The position numbers were made by a program, and so were the translations under genes. Under the pieces are notes generated by a model that worked only from the letters and a program-made list of their open reading frames with translations, was not told where the DNA came from and searched no databases. Below are positions 17,351 through 26,621 of a stretch of 64,000 nucleotides of DNA, piece by piece. The stretch lies in contig NZ_CP025746.1 in assembly GCF_004015185.1 (NCBI RefSeq), positions 4,605,776 through 4,669,775 on the forward strand, read 5' to 3'. Source of the stretch: Clostridium manihotivorum. GTDB lineage: Bacteria > Bacillota > Clostridia > Clostridiales > Clostridiaceae. How positions within the stretch are numbered: the stretch's first letter is position 1; each line of letters begins with the position of its first letter.

Positions 17351-17986
17351 TTATTTAAGTTTAGCTATCAAAAACATAGTTTTCATTCCTAAAGATGTGA
17401 ACTTAGACTCATACTCAGTCATTATGTTATCTTTAAAATCTGAATTATGTAGATCATAAGTTACAAATTCAAGTGAAAAACCACTTTCCTTAAAGTACTC
17501 TTGAGATTCATCAAATAAACCTATATCATCTGTCTTAAACCAAATTTCGCTTTTAGGCGCTAGAAAATTCTTATAAGTATTTAGAAAACCACTATGAGTA
17601 AGTCTTCTCTTTTTATGTCTTTCCTTAGGCCAAGGATTACAGAAATTTATATAAATCTTGCTTACCTCATCTTTTTCAAAAACATCTCCAATGAAAGATA
17701 TATTCATTGGTATTAGTCTCACATTTGGCACCTCAGCTTCGTTGACTTTTTTTAACGCATAAATAAGTACTTCATCCTTTAAATCAACTGCAATATGATT
17801 TATATCTGGAAAAGCTACTGCCTTTTCACTTATAAACTTGCCTCTTCCACATCCTAACTCTAAGTGGATAGGTTTATTATTATTAAATTCTTCATTCCAC
17901 TTTCCTTTAAGCTCAGATGGATTGATAACAACATTTTCTGCTTGTTCTAATTCTGGTCTTGCCCACCATTTTTTCCTAAGTCTCAT
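17351..17986 (-). CDS. trmB: tRNA (guanine-N7-)-methyltransferase
   Basis: TrmB methylates G46 in the tRNA variable loop using S-adenosylmethionine. The 211-residue protein has the SAM-binding motif LELGCGRGKFI (about 42-52), AVDLKDEVL, YINFCNPWPKERHKKRRLTH (about 117-136, the family signature) and IWFKTDDIGLFDESQEYF. Length is normal. The start follows AGGAGG. The gene lies 13 bases after the site-2 protease stop, so the two are probably co-transcribed. Confidence 0.94.
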   Translation of the reverse strand: MRLRKKWWARPELEQAENVVINPSELKGKWNEEFNNNKPIHLELGCGRGKFISEKAVAFPDINHIAVDLKDEVLIYALKKVNEAEVPNVRLIPMNISFIGDVFEKDEVSKIYINFCNPWPKERHKKRRLTHSGFLNTYKNFLAPKSEIWFKTDDIGLFDESQEYFKESGFSLEFVTYDLHNSDFKDNIMTEYESKFTSLGMKTMFLIAKLK

Positions 17987-17999
17987 ATAGTCCTCCTAA

Positions 18000-18635
18000 T
18001 TATAAAGCAATGGCTGTAATCAGCTTACCACACAACTTCTGAATAGCACCTGTTGGTATAGATAAATATCTAGCACCACCAAAAGCTATCAACGCTATTA
18101 TTATAAATTGATATCTATAAAGCGAATCAGATATCCTACTAAAGAACGATGGAAATAAATCTTCTAATATGCCAAATCCATCAAGCCCCGGCAACGGTAA
18201 TAAATTAAAAACAAAAAGGTTGATATTTATTACAATTATTGCATTTAAAATGTCTATTACTATTTTAGAAAGCTGTGTATAATTATCTACAAAATAGAAT
18301 CTAAAAGCTAATCCAAATACGACTGAAAAAAGTATTGCAACAAACAAATTAGCTAAAGGACCAGCTATTGTAACCTTTAAATCATCTTTATATCCGTTTT
18401 TAAAATTTCTTCTATTCACTTGAACGGGTTTTGCCCAACCAAATTTCATAACAAGTATTAATAAAAATCCTATTGGATCTATGTGCGCTAATGGATTTAA
18501 GGTTAATCTACCTTGAAATCTAGGAGTTTTATCCCCTACAATATCAGCAACTTTAGCATGAGCATACTCATGAAATGTAAAACCAATTAATATAGCCGGA
18601 ATCATTATGATAATATCTAATAGTTTCTCTCTCAT
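18000..18635 (-). CDS. Site-2 protease family (M50) membrane metalloprotease
   Basis: This 211-residue integral membrane protein has the zinc motif FHEYAHA (H-E-x-x-H, about 25-31) in the first helix region. The second metal site is NLLPLPGLDGFGIL (about 163-176). About five hydrophobic segments are visible. Members cut substrates inside the membrane, often anti-sigma factors; the target here is unknown. It is the small type without a PDZ domain. The ribosome site is weak. It precedes trmB by 13 bases. Confidence 0.85.
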   Translation of the reverse strand: MREKLLDIIIMIPAILIGFTFHEYAHAKVADIVGDKTPRFQGRLTLNPLAHIDPIGFLLILVMKFGWAKPVQVNRRNFKNGYKDDLKVTIAGPLANLFVAILFSVVFGLAFRFYFVDNYTQLSKIVIDILNAIIVININLFVFNLLPLPGLDGFGILEDLFPSFFSRISDSLYRYQFIIIALIAFGGARYLSIPTGAIQKLCGKLITAIAL

Positions 18636-18785
18636 CTTGTCCTATTTTCTCCTATCCTTTTTTAACTCTCTATTACAGAATTTTTATTAGTTATTTAGAA
18701 TAACATTTCAAGTATAATATACTGTCTAGTCTAAAGTATAATTATATCATATAGTTACAGATTACTTCAATCTATCTTTATTACA

Positions 18786-18823
18786 TAAAAATTCGCTAAA
18801 GAAGCAATTTTCTCTAGCGAATT
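18786..18823 (-). terminator. Hairpin terminator, family A type stem
   Basis: The stem AATTCGCTA / TAGCGAATT has a loop that includes the AAAG and CTCT parts common to family A terminators. A T-rich tract follows leftward. It should end the envelope gene cluster. Confidence 0.65.
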
Positions 18824-18837
18824 CTTTGAGCAGGCTC

Positions 18838-18893
18838 ATTAAAGCATCGGATGAATGACCAATTTATTTCAACATGGTACTTTAATAAAGCCT
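18838..18893 (+). repeat. Family B MITE, right arm only
   Basis: AAGCATCGGATGAATGACCA, then ATTTCAACATGGTACTTTAA and AAGCC match the right arm of the 31250-31381 element. No left arm is found. Confidence 0.7.
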
Positions 18894-18905
18894 AAATAAA
18901 AATTC

Positions 18906-19973
18906 TTAATTTATGTATACTTGTCCACTTTCCCTGCTTAAAATCTTTCCATTGGAAACAGTTATAAATGTTCCTTTAAAGGATATATTGTTATTTCCAT
19001 TTAAATCTTCTAATTTACTCTGTTCGTTGTTAACCTTGTATATCGTATCATTTACAACAAAAATACTATCCAAATCATCAGCTTGTATTGGATTATTTAA
19101 TATTATACTTTTCCAGTTAGTAGTCTTTTCGCTTATGGCTCCATAAAATATCTTACTTATGTTGTTTCCACTTGTTATTCCCACATAAATATTCTCTGAC
19201 TTATCCACACCAAGTATTCTAGTTAGACCTTTTTGATTAAAAGCCAGTCTATTCTCCAAATAAGTTACATAAACGTTATTACTTAGGGAAGAATTATACA
19301 CAAGTTTGTCTTCATGAGGTATTAGATATACATCTTTGATTTTACTTTCATTTAAATCAACCTTTTCAAATTCATTTCTTACATTTAATTTATATATATC
19401 GCTACTACCTGTACTTGAAGTCACTCTAGCAAATATCAAATCTTTTAATGGTGAGCTAATTATACTATCAATTGAAGATTTTTTATCTTTAAGGGACAAT
19501 GAGGATAGTAAGGTCTTATCCTTAGTATCAAGGTCATACTTATAAAAAGATACATATGTGCTATTATCTTTTGCTAAAGCAAGAATTAAACTACCTTCAT
19601 TAAACCACTGGTACTTTAATAATTTAAAACCATCAGCATCTATAGATATTTTCTCTGACTTATATACAACCTCAAGCTTGCCATCTACAACATAAGCCAA
19701 CTTATCAGCTTCCTTTGACAATTGTATTTCTTTAGCTTCTTCAGGAACATTAAATTTTGTTATATTATCATTTGTAACACTGTTGGAATTAATATCATTA
19801 GATTTGTTTGCATCGTTTTCTGAAGTATTAGCCGCTACTGTTTGGGATTTTGTTTGTTCTAAGCTTCCACTAAAACCACCCAAATACTTATTATTGATAT
19901 AATATAACACTCCTATTTGTAACACTATGGCAACTACTATATATATTCCTAAATTTTTTATATATCTTATCAT
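18906..19973 (-). CDS. Membrane-anchored extracellular protein of unknown function
   Basis: The protein has about 355 residues and I do not recognise the family. The start is ATG 19973 with AGGGGG 6 bases upstream; the longer frame overlaps the previous gene. A membrane helix (about 8-24) is followed by a polar Asn/Ser-rich linker to about 75. A beta-rich domain then carries short repeating strands (LAYVVDGKLEVVY, SLILALAKDNSTYVSFYKYD, DIYKLN), which could be a propeller. It lies 10 bases after the NAGPA-like gene and is the last gene of the VanY/NAGPA cluster, so a cell-wall role is inferred. Confidence 0.6.
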   Translation of the reverse strand: MIRYIKNLGIYIVVAIVLQIGVLYYINNKYLGGFSGSLEQTKSQTVAANTSENDANKSNDINSNSVTNDNITKFNVPEEAKEIQLSKEADKLAYVVDGKLEVVYKSEKISIDADGFKLLKYQWFNEGSLILALAKDNSTYVSFYKYDLDTKDKTLLSSLSLKDKKSSIDSIISSPLKDLIFARVTSSTGSSDIYKLNVRNEFEKVDLNESKIKDVYLIPHEDKLVYNSSLSNNVYVTYLENRLAFNQKGLTRILGVDKSENIYVGITSGNNISKIFYGAISEKTTNWKSIILNNPIQADDLDSIFVVNDTIYKVNNEQSKLEDLNGNNNISFKGTFITVSNGKILSRESGQVYIN

Positions 19974-19983
19974 AATTTTCCCC

Positions 19984-20988
19984 CTATTTAATAATAAATG
20001 AAGTTGGAATGTATCTAACACCATCTTTACTAGAAGGATTATTTATTATCTTACCATCATAAAACATTGTAGTTGATGATCCTCCATCCAAGTTAGCAGC
20101 ATTATATGCACCATTTTCTATCATAATCTCTTGAACATCTTTCAATGTAGCTCCAATGCTTCCTATTTGTCTACCATCAATTACAAGCATTAAAACTGTA
20201 CCATCTTTTCTCTGACCTATAGCAGTTCTAGGTGCAATACCCCAACCACCATTTCCACTTTTAATTACACCTTGTCCATTTATAACTAAAAAAGGACTAA
20301 AGGAAACTGCATCCTTAATCTTTAGCCTTGCAATATCATTCTTAGTATACTTTCCCATTACCAAAACACCATCTGTATTAAATCCTATAAGCGAAACCTT
20401 ATCTTCCTTCTGGTCATCAAAGACAATCTTACCGTCCTTTACAACCATTCCAGTAGGCACGCCACCATTACCTTGTCCATTTTCATCTTGAAATCCGCCG
20501 GCATTTATTCCTGCTACTGCATTCTCTTTTTTTACTATATCATCAAGCTTCATACCAAAACGTCCTAAATTGTCAGTTAATCCAAGTTGTATCCTCTTAG
20601 CATCATTTACTATAAGTAGATGTCCATTAAAAGAATTACCCTTTATCTCCTTTATTTCTATTCCGCTATCGCCTTTACTAACAGTATCAGAAGTTGGTTC
20701 TTGTATACTTATTTCATTAGTATTAGAATTAACAGTGTCTTCTACTTTATTCTTGTTCATTATTTCATCAATTTCAGATTTACTTAGAAATATTGTAGCT
20801 AAATATTGATGACTAAGTGTAGTCATAGCAGAAGTAACTACTAATTCCTTTATGTTATTAAATGGGCCATAAAATACCAATGGTACTGATATTACAAGTC
20901 CAATAACAATATTTGCAAATATAAAATTAAATATATTCAAACCAAAAGCATTGATGAGCCTTCTATTTTTCATTTTAGTTTTTTTCAT
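19984..20988 (-). CDS. NAGPA-domain phosphodiester glycosidase family protein
   Basis: The protein has 334 residues. One N-terminal membrane helix (about 14-36) exports and anchors it. The C-terminal 200 residues match the NAGPA domain (phosphodiester glycosidase): AGINAGGF, GNGGVPTGMVVKDGK, APRTAIGQRKDGTVLMLVIDGR and the hallmark NLDGGSSTTMFYDG near 307-320. Relatives remove GlcNAc from phosphodiesters; in Firmicutes they are linked to exopolysaccharide or wall polymers. It lies between vanY-like and the unknown anchored protein with short gaps, so it is one operon. Confidence 0.85.
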   Translation of the reverse strand: MKKTKMKNRRLINAFGLNIFNFIFANIVIGLVISVPLVFYGPFNNIKELVVTSAMTTLSHQYLATIFLSKSEIDEIMNKNKVEDTVNSNTNEISIQEPTSDTVSKGDSGIEIKEIKGNSFNGHLLIVNDAKRIQLGLTDNLGRFGMKLDDIVKKENAVAGINAGGFQDENGQGNGGVPTGMVVKDGKIVFDDQKEDKVSLIGFNTDGVLVMGKYTKNDIARLKIKDAVSFSPFLVINGQGVIKSGNGGWGIAPRTAIGQRKDGTVLMLVIDGRQIGSIGATLKDVQEIMIENGAYNAANLDGGSSTTMFYDGKIINNPSSKDGVRYIPTSFIIK

Positions 20989-21016
20989 CTATTAAAATCC
21001 TCCAATAGAATTTAAG

Positions 21017-21862
21017 TTATTTTTGTTCCGATGCTAATTTCTGTACATATTCTTCAAGGCATAAATTATTATCAAACATGTATTTAGCTGCATCAGTTCC
21101 TACATATCTTAAATGCCAAGGTTCATAATTATATCCTGTTATATCACTTTTCCCCTTTAGGTACCTTATTACAAATCCATACTTATTAGCATTTTCTGCA
21201 ATCCATTTTCCTTCCTTAGTCTTTTCAAAATCTTCGGCTAAATCATAGTATGGAGAAGAGTTTACATCAACAGCAAGCCCTGTTTGATGCTCACTTGAGC
21301 CTTCTTTAGCTACATATTTACTAGCTTCTGTAGCGCCATCAGTCTCAACTTTTCTCTCATATACATCAGCTTGACTTTCATAACTCCTATATGCAGATAC
21401 CAAAATTAAATTTATCTTATCTTTCTTTGCATCAAAAAACATATTTTCAAGGGCTTTAGCAGCTTCTCTACTCATCTTTCTATTTTCTAAGGAAACTGAA
21501 CCAATTCTTTTGACATTAGGGGTAACTAGTTCATTAGGCTTAAAGGTACTATCCAACGGATAATTTTTATTCACAAGCAAAAGCCTATAATCTTTTTGCG
21601 CTATATTATCAACTTTCTCCTTTGTCAACTTTGCCTCATTTTTTTCAGCTGTAGCATCCGGCTTTTCGTTATCAATAGAAATAGTTTTCTCGCTGTTGTT
21701 ACTTGCCAAGTTTTCGCTTTTCTTTACAATTCCTACTGTATCTTTAGATTTATTCACAGTTATAATCGAAGCTGAAACTACTATAGACATCATTAAAATA
21801 AAAGAATATAAGAAAAATAGTCTTTTTAAAATCGAAGATTTATTTGCCTTTTTTTTAGCCAT
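21017..21862 (-). CDS. VanY-like D-alanyl-D-alanine carboxypeptidase (M15)
   Basis: This 281-residue enzyme trims the terminal D-Ala of peptidoglycan stems. An N-terminal membrane helix (about 9-29) and a charged linker lead to the peptidase domain. Zinc and catalytic motifs are SAYRSYESQ (about 157-165), EHQTGLAVDVN (about 193-203, with the metal His and Asp) and EPWHLRYVG near 247-255. The start has an AGGTG site. It is first in a three-gene unit with the NAGPA-like and unknown anchored proteins. Confidence 0.88.
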   Translation of the reverse strand: MAKKKANKSSILKRLFFLYSFILMMSIVVSASIITVNKSKDTVGIVKKSENLASNNSEKTISIDNEKPDATAEKNEAKLTKEKVDNIAQKDYRLLLVNKNYPLDSTFKPNELVTPNVKRIGSVSLENRKMSREAAKALENMFFDAKKDKINLILVSAYRSYESQADVYERKVETDGATEASKYVAKEGSSEHQTGLAVDVNSSPYYDLAEDFEKTKEGKWIAENANKYGFVIRYLKGKSDITGYNYEPWHLRYVGTDAAKYMFDNNLCLEEYVQKLASEQK

Positions 21863-22035
21863 TAAATTAACACCTCTTAATTTTATCTTAGAGTTCTATT
21901 TGATTTTAACAAAAATCTTTTTTTTAGTCATTAGTCCTTTATTGGTTATACTGAGTTATACTTTTTTATTATTTAACTCATAACTCTACTACTTTTATTA
22001 TCCTAAATTTATAAATTTTATACTTCTTAACAACT

Positions 22036-22073
22036 GTAAAAAGCAGGTATTTAATATTTTCTACCTGCTTTAT
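22036..22073 (-). terminator. Terminator of the PIN-PhoH gene
   Basis: The stem AAAGCAGGTA / TACCTGCTTT has a 12-nt loop and A/T-rich flanks. It lies past the stop of the leftward phoH-like gene. Confidence 0.75.
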
Positions 22074-22117
22074 TATATCTATAACAAAAACATAATTCAA
22101 TTACGTTAATACTTTTT

Positions 22118-23494
22118 TTACAATCTTTTTGCACCTTCAAAGGCTATTGGGCTTCTTTCACATTCGTCATATTTTAATGTGACCTGGTAGCACAGCTTAC
22201 TTCCTTTCATTTTTTCTGAAGCATAGCACAAACCATTGGACCTAGAATCTAAGAATGGTTGATCTATTTGATCAGGATCCCCTATAAGAATAAGTTTTGT
22301 TCCTTCACCAACTCTTGTTATTATAGCCTTTACCTGCTTAGGAGTGAGATTCTGCGCTTCATCAATTATTACCCAGTTCTTAACTATAGACCTTCCTCTA
22401 AGATAGGCTACTGCTTCTGTAGTAATTATCTTTCTATCGAAGAGTTCCATTATTTTATCATTAAGTTCTTTTTCATTCTTATATCTTTCATTTTCATCAG
22501 AATCTATCAGTATTTCTAGATTATCAAAAATAGGCCTCATAAAAGGAGCTATTTTTTCCTGTTCTGATCCTGGAAGATATCCTATTTCTTCGTCCATGGT
22601 TACATTAGGTCTACATACCAATATTCTTCTAAACTGGCTGTTAGCTTCTTCTAATATTTTTTGCAGTCCAGTTGCTAAGGAAAATAGAGTTTTAGCAGTT
22701 CCTGCAGGTCCTTTTATTATAGTAAGTGGTGCCTTTGAAGCTTCGGTCCAAAGGCATTCCATCATAAATTTTTGACCGACATTTCTTGCAGATAACCCAA
22801 AAGATTTACTATCCTTATATACAAGTGGCACTACCTTCTGTCCATCGAATCTCCCTAAGGCAGTCTGCTTATTATTTTCCGAAGAATGAATTATCAAGAA
22901 CTGGTTAATCTCTAGCTTAGGTTCTATATATATCTGCCTAGTATCATCATATAAATAAAGCTCTTTTTGACTTAATTCTTTGTCTTTATAAAACTTTTCA
23001 ATTATTTCTTGAGGGGCATAGACTTCAACTCTACCAGTATACTGATTATCTTGTTCAGGGACTACTTCCTCATGAAAATCATCAACCTCAATTCCTACCG
23101 TATCAGCTTTAATTCTTTCAAATATGTCTTTTGTTATAAGATATACATTCTCCCCGCTTTCTTTAAGCGCTTTACATACCTGAATTATTCTGTTATCAGC
23201 TTTCATAACATCCCAGCTTGGAGGTATTTTAGTTCCATAGTGATTTGATTCAACCCGTAAACTGCCTCCACCAGGTAATTGAATGCCTTCACTTAAATTA
23301 CCTTCTTTCCTTAGCTTATCTAGTAATCTTGCTGCATGTCTTGCATTTAACCCTAAGTCATTATTTGTCTTTTTAAAATTATCTAGTTCTTCCAAAACAA
23401 CTTCTGGAATAACCACATCATTATCCTCGAAGGTTAACACAGCTCCTGGTGAATACAACAAAACGTTGGTATCAAGTACATAAGTTTTTTTCAA
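22118..23494 (-). CDS. PIN-PhoH2-type toxin/ATPase-like protein
   Basis: The protein has about 458 residues. An N-terminal PIN nuclease domain begins KKTYVLDTNVLL with acidic metal ligands. A C-terminal PhoH ATPase domain has the P-loop IIKGPAGTAKTLFSLA (about 262-277), the Walker B-like VIIDEAQNLTP and LIGDPDQID. This is the usual YlaK/PhoH2 layout, thought to combine RNA cutting with an RNA helicase activity. I chose the TTG at 23494 because AAGGGGG lies 7 bases upstream; the longer upstream frame is low-complexity and lacks a site. Confidence 0.88.
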   Translation of the reverse strand: MKKTYVLDTNVLLYSPGAVLTFEDNDVVIPEVVLEELDNFKKTNNDLGLNARHAARLLDKLRKEGNLSEGIQLPGGGSLRVESNHYGTKIPPSWDVMKADNRIIQVCKALKESGENVYLITKDIFERIKADTVGIEVDDFHEEVVPEQDNQYTGRVEVYAPQEIIEKFYKDKELSQKELYLYDDTRQIYIEPKLEINQFLIIHSSENNKQTALGRFDGQKVVPLVYKDSKSFGLSARNVGQKFMMECLWTEASKAPLTIIKGPAGTAKTLFSLATGLQKILEEANSQFRRILVCRPNVTMDEEIGYLPGSEQEKIAPFMRPIFDNLEILIDSDENERYKNEKELNDKIMELFDRKIITTEAVAYLRGRSIVKNWVIIDEAQNLTPKQVKAIITRVGEGTKLILIGDPDQIDQPFLDSRSNGLCYASEKMKGSKLCYQVTLKYDECERSPIAFEGAKRL

Positions 23495-23926
23495 ACTAAC
23501 AACCCCCTTATTATAGATACGCTTCGAAATAATAATCAATTTAATTATCATATATTTAACTATAAAATATGGTATATTTGAAAAACTTCTGAAGCGTTTT
23601 ATACTTAATAATTTTATGCTTAAACTTATTAATGTACCTTTATAAATGTATATGTTCAACACTTCAAACTTAGTTTAGTTAATTTAATATAATTATTAAT
23701 TATTAATATATCTACGGCGAATTTGCTAGTTTATATATTTTTATTTAATTTCACTATATATTTTAATATATTATAGAAGGAATTTTTATTAATATGGCGA
23801 ATATATATACTTTGAACGGAATTTAATTTGCCCTCTTAACTTTATTTTTATTTTCATTCGATATAGGATGTTCATCTTCCTATATCTTTTTTTACTATCT
23901 AGGAAATTATATCTTTTTTATTTTCC
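23495..23926. other. Intergenic stretch with one hairpin
   Basis: This AT-rich region lies between the PhoH-like start and the LCP stop. The only structure seen is GATATAGGA / TCCTATATC at 23860-23887, which could end the LCP transcript, though the T-run is on the wrong side. No coding frame is credible. Confidence 0.5.
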
Positions 23927-25024
23927 TTATTCCTTATTCTTATATTGTTCTATTACGCTCTGTACCTGTCTTCTATCTACATTCTGTGGATTGTATTTTT
24001 TATCATTAAAAATAAATTCATTAAGAATTCTTGCATTTTGCTGTTTGTCAATTAGAAACACCCAGGTTCCTCTATATAATGTACCTTCACATAGTTCACT
24101 GGCTGGCAATTGTAATCCTTCGAAGGCTACATCTCCCATTGTATAAGCAGTATATGCATAATTCATCAACTGAATAGGCTCTACATTAGTCTTAAAATAT
24201 TGGATTATTGTATTTAATATACTTGGATACTGAACTGGATTTATATTCATTACCTTTTTTCCAACTTCAGTTAATACTCTTCTTTGTCTCTCTGTTCTTT
24301 CATAACTGCCATTACCTACTTTTCTTATTCTTGAGTAAGCCAAGGCTTGTTGTCCATCTAAGTGCTGTAGTCCTGGTCTAACTATATTTGGTGATTTTAA
24401 CTTATCTACTTCTCCTATATATTTGTTCATTTCCTTTATTTCGTAATCTTTTATTTCTATATCTATGCCACCTAATTCATTTACTATATCTTCAAAACCC
24501 CAAAAGTTTACCAATATGTATTTATCCAATTTTATATTGAAATTTCTATAAATTGTATCTATTAAAAGTTTAGGCCCTCCATAAGCAAAAGCACTGTTAA
24601 TTTTATCTTCTCCATGACCTTTAATCTGGACATAAGAATCTCTCATTATTGATGTATATTTAATTTTTTTATGATTTGTATCTAATGTAGCTATTATAAT
24701 TGAATCAGACCTACAATTCTCATTTAATGTCCTTCCATCAGTTCCTATTAACAGTACATTAATTACGCCCTCTTGTTCTTTATAATCTTGATCACTAAAG
24801 CCTTGATTTTCTTCATCTAGTGCTATTGTGCCTGCCAAAGGATTTATTCGTTGAAATGAACTATCAAAATATCTAGGAATACCTGCTTCTTTTTCCGAAA
24901 AACTAATTGCATCACTTGAATATATCCTATTCCTCAGATACATATATGCTGATAAACATGATAAAATCATTATTAATAATATTATAAAAGTAATCTTAAA
25001 AACCTTCTTTGCCTTTCTCTTCAT
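23927..25024 (-). CDS. LytR-CpsA-Psr (LCP) family wall polymer ligase
   Basis: LCP enzymes join anionic polymers such as teichoic acids to peptidoglycan from lipid-linked precursors. The protein has about 365 residues with a short basic N-terminus and one membrane helix (about 8-30). The LCP domain has LLIGTDGRTLNENCRSDSII (about 91-110, with the conserved Asp and Arg), TSIMRDSYVQIKGHG and QALAYSRIRK. I placed the start at ATG 25024, behind AAGGTGAT; an ATG 39 bases upstream is less likely. It is a single gene. Confidence 0.88.
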   Translation of the reverse strand: MKRKAKKVFKITFIILLIMILSCLSAYMYLRNRIYSSDAISFSEKEAGIPRYFDSSFQRINPLAGTIALDEENQGFSDQDYKEQEGVINVLLIGTDGRTLNENCRSDSIIIATLDTNHKKIKYTSIMRDSYVQIKGHGEDKINSAFAYGGPKLLIDTIYRNFNIKLDKYILVNFWGFEDIVNELGGIDIEIKDYEIKEMNKYIGEVDKLKSPNIVRPGLQHLDGQQALAYSRIRKVGNGSYERTERQRRVLTEVGKKVMNINPVQYPSILNTIIQYFKTNVEPIQLMNYAYTAYTMGDVAFEGLQLPASELCEGTLYRGTWVFLIDKQQNARILNEFIFNDKKYNPQNVDRRQVQSVIEQYKNKE

Positions 25025-25235
25025 AACTATCACCTTAGATTCCTTTAATTTAAATAGTTGCAAATATCTATTTTGGTGAACAGATACTTTCTTAAGATTA
25101 GAATTTAAATAATATACCTTATAAATTCTACTAAATTTAGTATATCCAAATTTATATTTTCAACACTCTTTCAGATAGGATAAAAATTTTCATAGCAGTT
25201 TTAGCAGTGTTCTTACTACTTTCATAATTTAATTA

Positions 25236-25282
25236 AAAAATATAGCCATACTAAGAGGAAACTTCTTAGTATGACTATATTA
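25236..25282 (-). terminator. Terminator of ldh
   Basis: The 15-nt arms (ATAGCCATACTAAGA with one mismatch) enclose a 7-nt loop, and a T-run follows leftward. Confidence 0.75.
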
Positions 25283-25325
25283 TTATTAGGCATTTTTCTT
25301 TTTTAAGTTCAACTAAGCTTTAATA

Positions 25326-26279
25326 TCATTGAAGCTTTGCATCTCTTAAATGGGACTTTAATATTTCTGCTGATTCATTAAGCTTTGACTGTTCTTCTTG
25401 TGATAGAGGCACTTCAAGGATCTTGTTAGCCCCATCTCTATTAACAATAGTTGGAATAGCTAGATATACATCGTCAATACCATATTGGCCCTTAAATAAG
25501 GATGAAACTGTTAATATTGAATTTTCATCTCTTAAAATAGCTTCAACAATCCTTCTTACCGCCAATCCTACCGCATAGTTTGTATAACCTTTTTTATTTA
25601 TGATTTCATAAGCTGCATTCTTAACCTTTTCTGGTATTGTAAACTTAAAGTTACCATCGCATTTTTCACAAGTCTTACTGCAATAATCTTCTGCGCTCAT
25701 ACCAGCAATATTAGTTAAACTCCAAGCAGCTATTTCTGAGTCACCATGCTCTCCAATTATATAAGTGTGTATATTTCTTGGATCAATTTCAAAATGGTCA
25801 CTTAACATGGACTTAAATCTTGAGGTATCTAGAACTGTACCAGAGCCTATAACTCTATTTTGTGGCAATCCTGATAACTTATAAGTTATATAAGTCAGTA
25901 TATCTACTGGATTAGAAACTACAAGTAGTATAGCATTAGGACTATACTTAACTATCTCTGGAACTATTTGCTTGAACACCGCTAAATTCTTATTTATTAT
26001 ATCAAGTCTAGTTTCACCAGGCTTTTGGCCTATTCCGGCTGTTATTATCACTATATCTGAATCTTTAGTGTCTGCATAATCTCCAGCTCTTACATCTATT
26101 GCTTTTACAAAAGCGGCTCCATGAGCCAAGTCCATAGCTTCAGCTTCCGCCTTATCTTTATTTATATCCACTATAACAATCTCAGAAGCTAATCCTTCTA
26201 GCATCAATGCATATGCAGTTGTAGAACCAACAAATCCAGCTCCAATTATTGATATTTTACTTGCTTTGTCTCTTAACAT
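25326..26279 (-). CDS. ldh: L-lactate dehydrogenase
   Basis: LDH reduces pyruvate to L-lactate with NADH, recycling NAD in fermentation. The 317-residue enzyme has the Rossmann motif IIGAGFVGSTTAYA (about 11-24), DINKDKAEAEAMDL, SNPVDILTY and the catalytic IIGEHGDSE (about 177-185, proton-donor His). It has the normal length and a clear GGAGG site. It is divergent from arginase and has its own terminator. A palindrome that resembles a Rex box but with the wrong spacer lies upstream (see rejected items). Confidence 0.95.
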   Translation of the reverse strand: MLRDKASKISIIGAGFVGSTTAYALMLEGLASEIVIVDINKDKAEAEAMDLAHGAAFVKAIDVRAGDYADTKDSDIVIITAGIGQKPGETRLDIINKNLAVFKQIVPEIVKYSPNAILLVVSNPVDILTYITYKLSGLPQNRVIGSGTVLDTSRFKSMLSDHFEIDPRNIHTYIIGEHGDSEIAAWSLTNIAGMSAEDYCSKTCEKCDGNFKFTIPEKVKNAAYEIINKKGYTNYAVGLAVRRIVEAILRDENSILTVSSLFKGQYGIDDVYLAIPTIVNRDGANKILEVPLSQEEQSKLNESAEILKSHLRDAKLQ

Positions 26280-26621
26280 TTATATCATCCTCCTTGAATT
26301 AGGATATATTATTTATGTTCATCCCTATGTTAGAAATATAATCTATTAGTGGATTTTGTTACTGGTATAAAATATGTTTTATACTAAAAACTATATATTA
26401 ATTAGTATCCTTTTCCTAAGTTATAAATATACTATCCTATAACAATATTTTATATGATTTAATAATAATTATCAAGTAGAATGATATTTTTTTAACATTT
26501 ATTTATGTTAAGAAAAATTAACATACCATTTTTTTTATTTTTTTTCAAAAATACTTATATTTTGTATTAATATAATATATAATCTTTTTTGGCTAACAAA
26601 AGATTATTGGAGGTGCTTCAT
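26280..26621. other. Divergent promoter region of ldh and arginase
   Basis: This 340-base AT-rich region contains the start signals of both genes. TGTTAA-GAAAAA-TTAACA at about 26508-26525 is a palindrome, and an adjacent TTAACAT / ATGTTAA pair overlaps it. TATAATATATAAT at about 26570 could be the arginase -10 region. No coding frame is seen. Confidence 0.45.

Noticed and set aside
26508..26525. Rex box between ldh and arginase (TGTTAA-N6-TTAACA)
   Set aside because: The spacer between half-sites is 6 rather than the usual 4, and the site is 220 bases from ldh. It is kept only as a palindrome.
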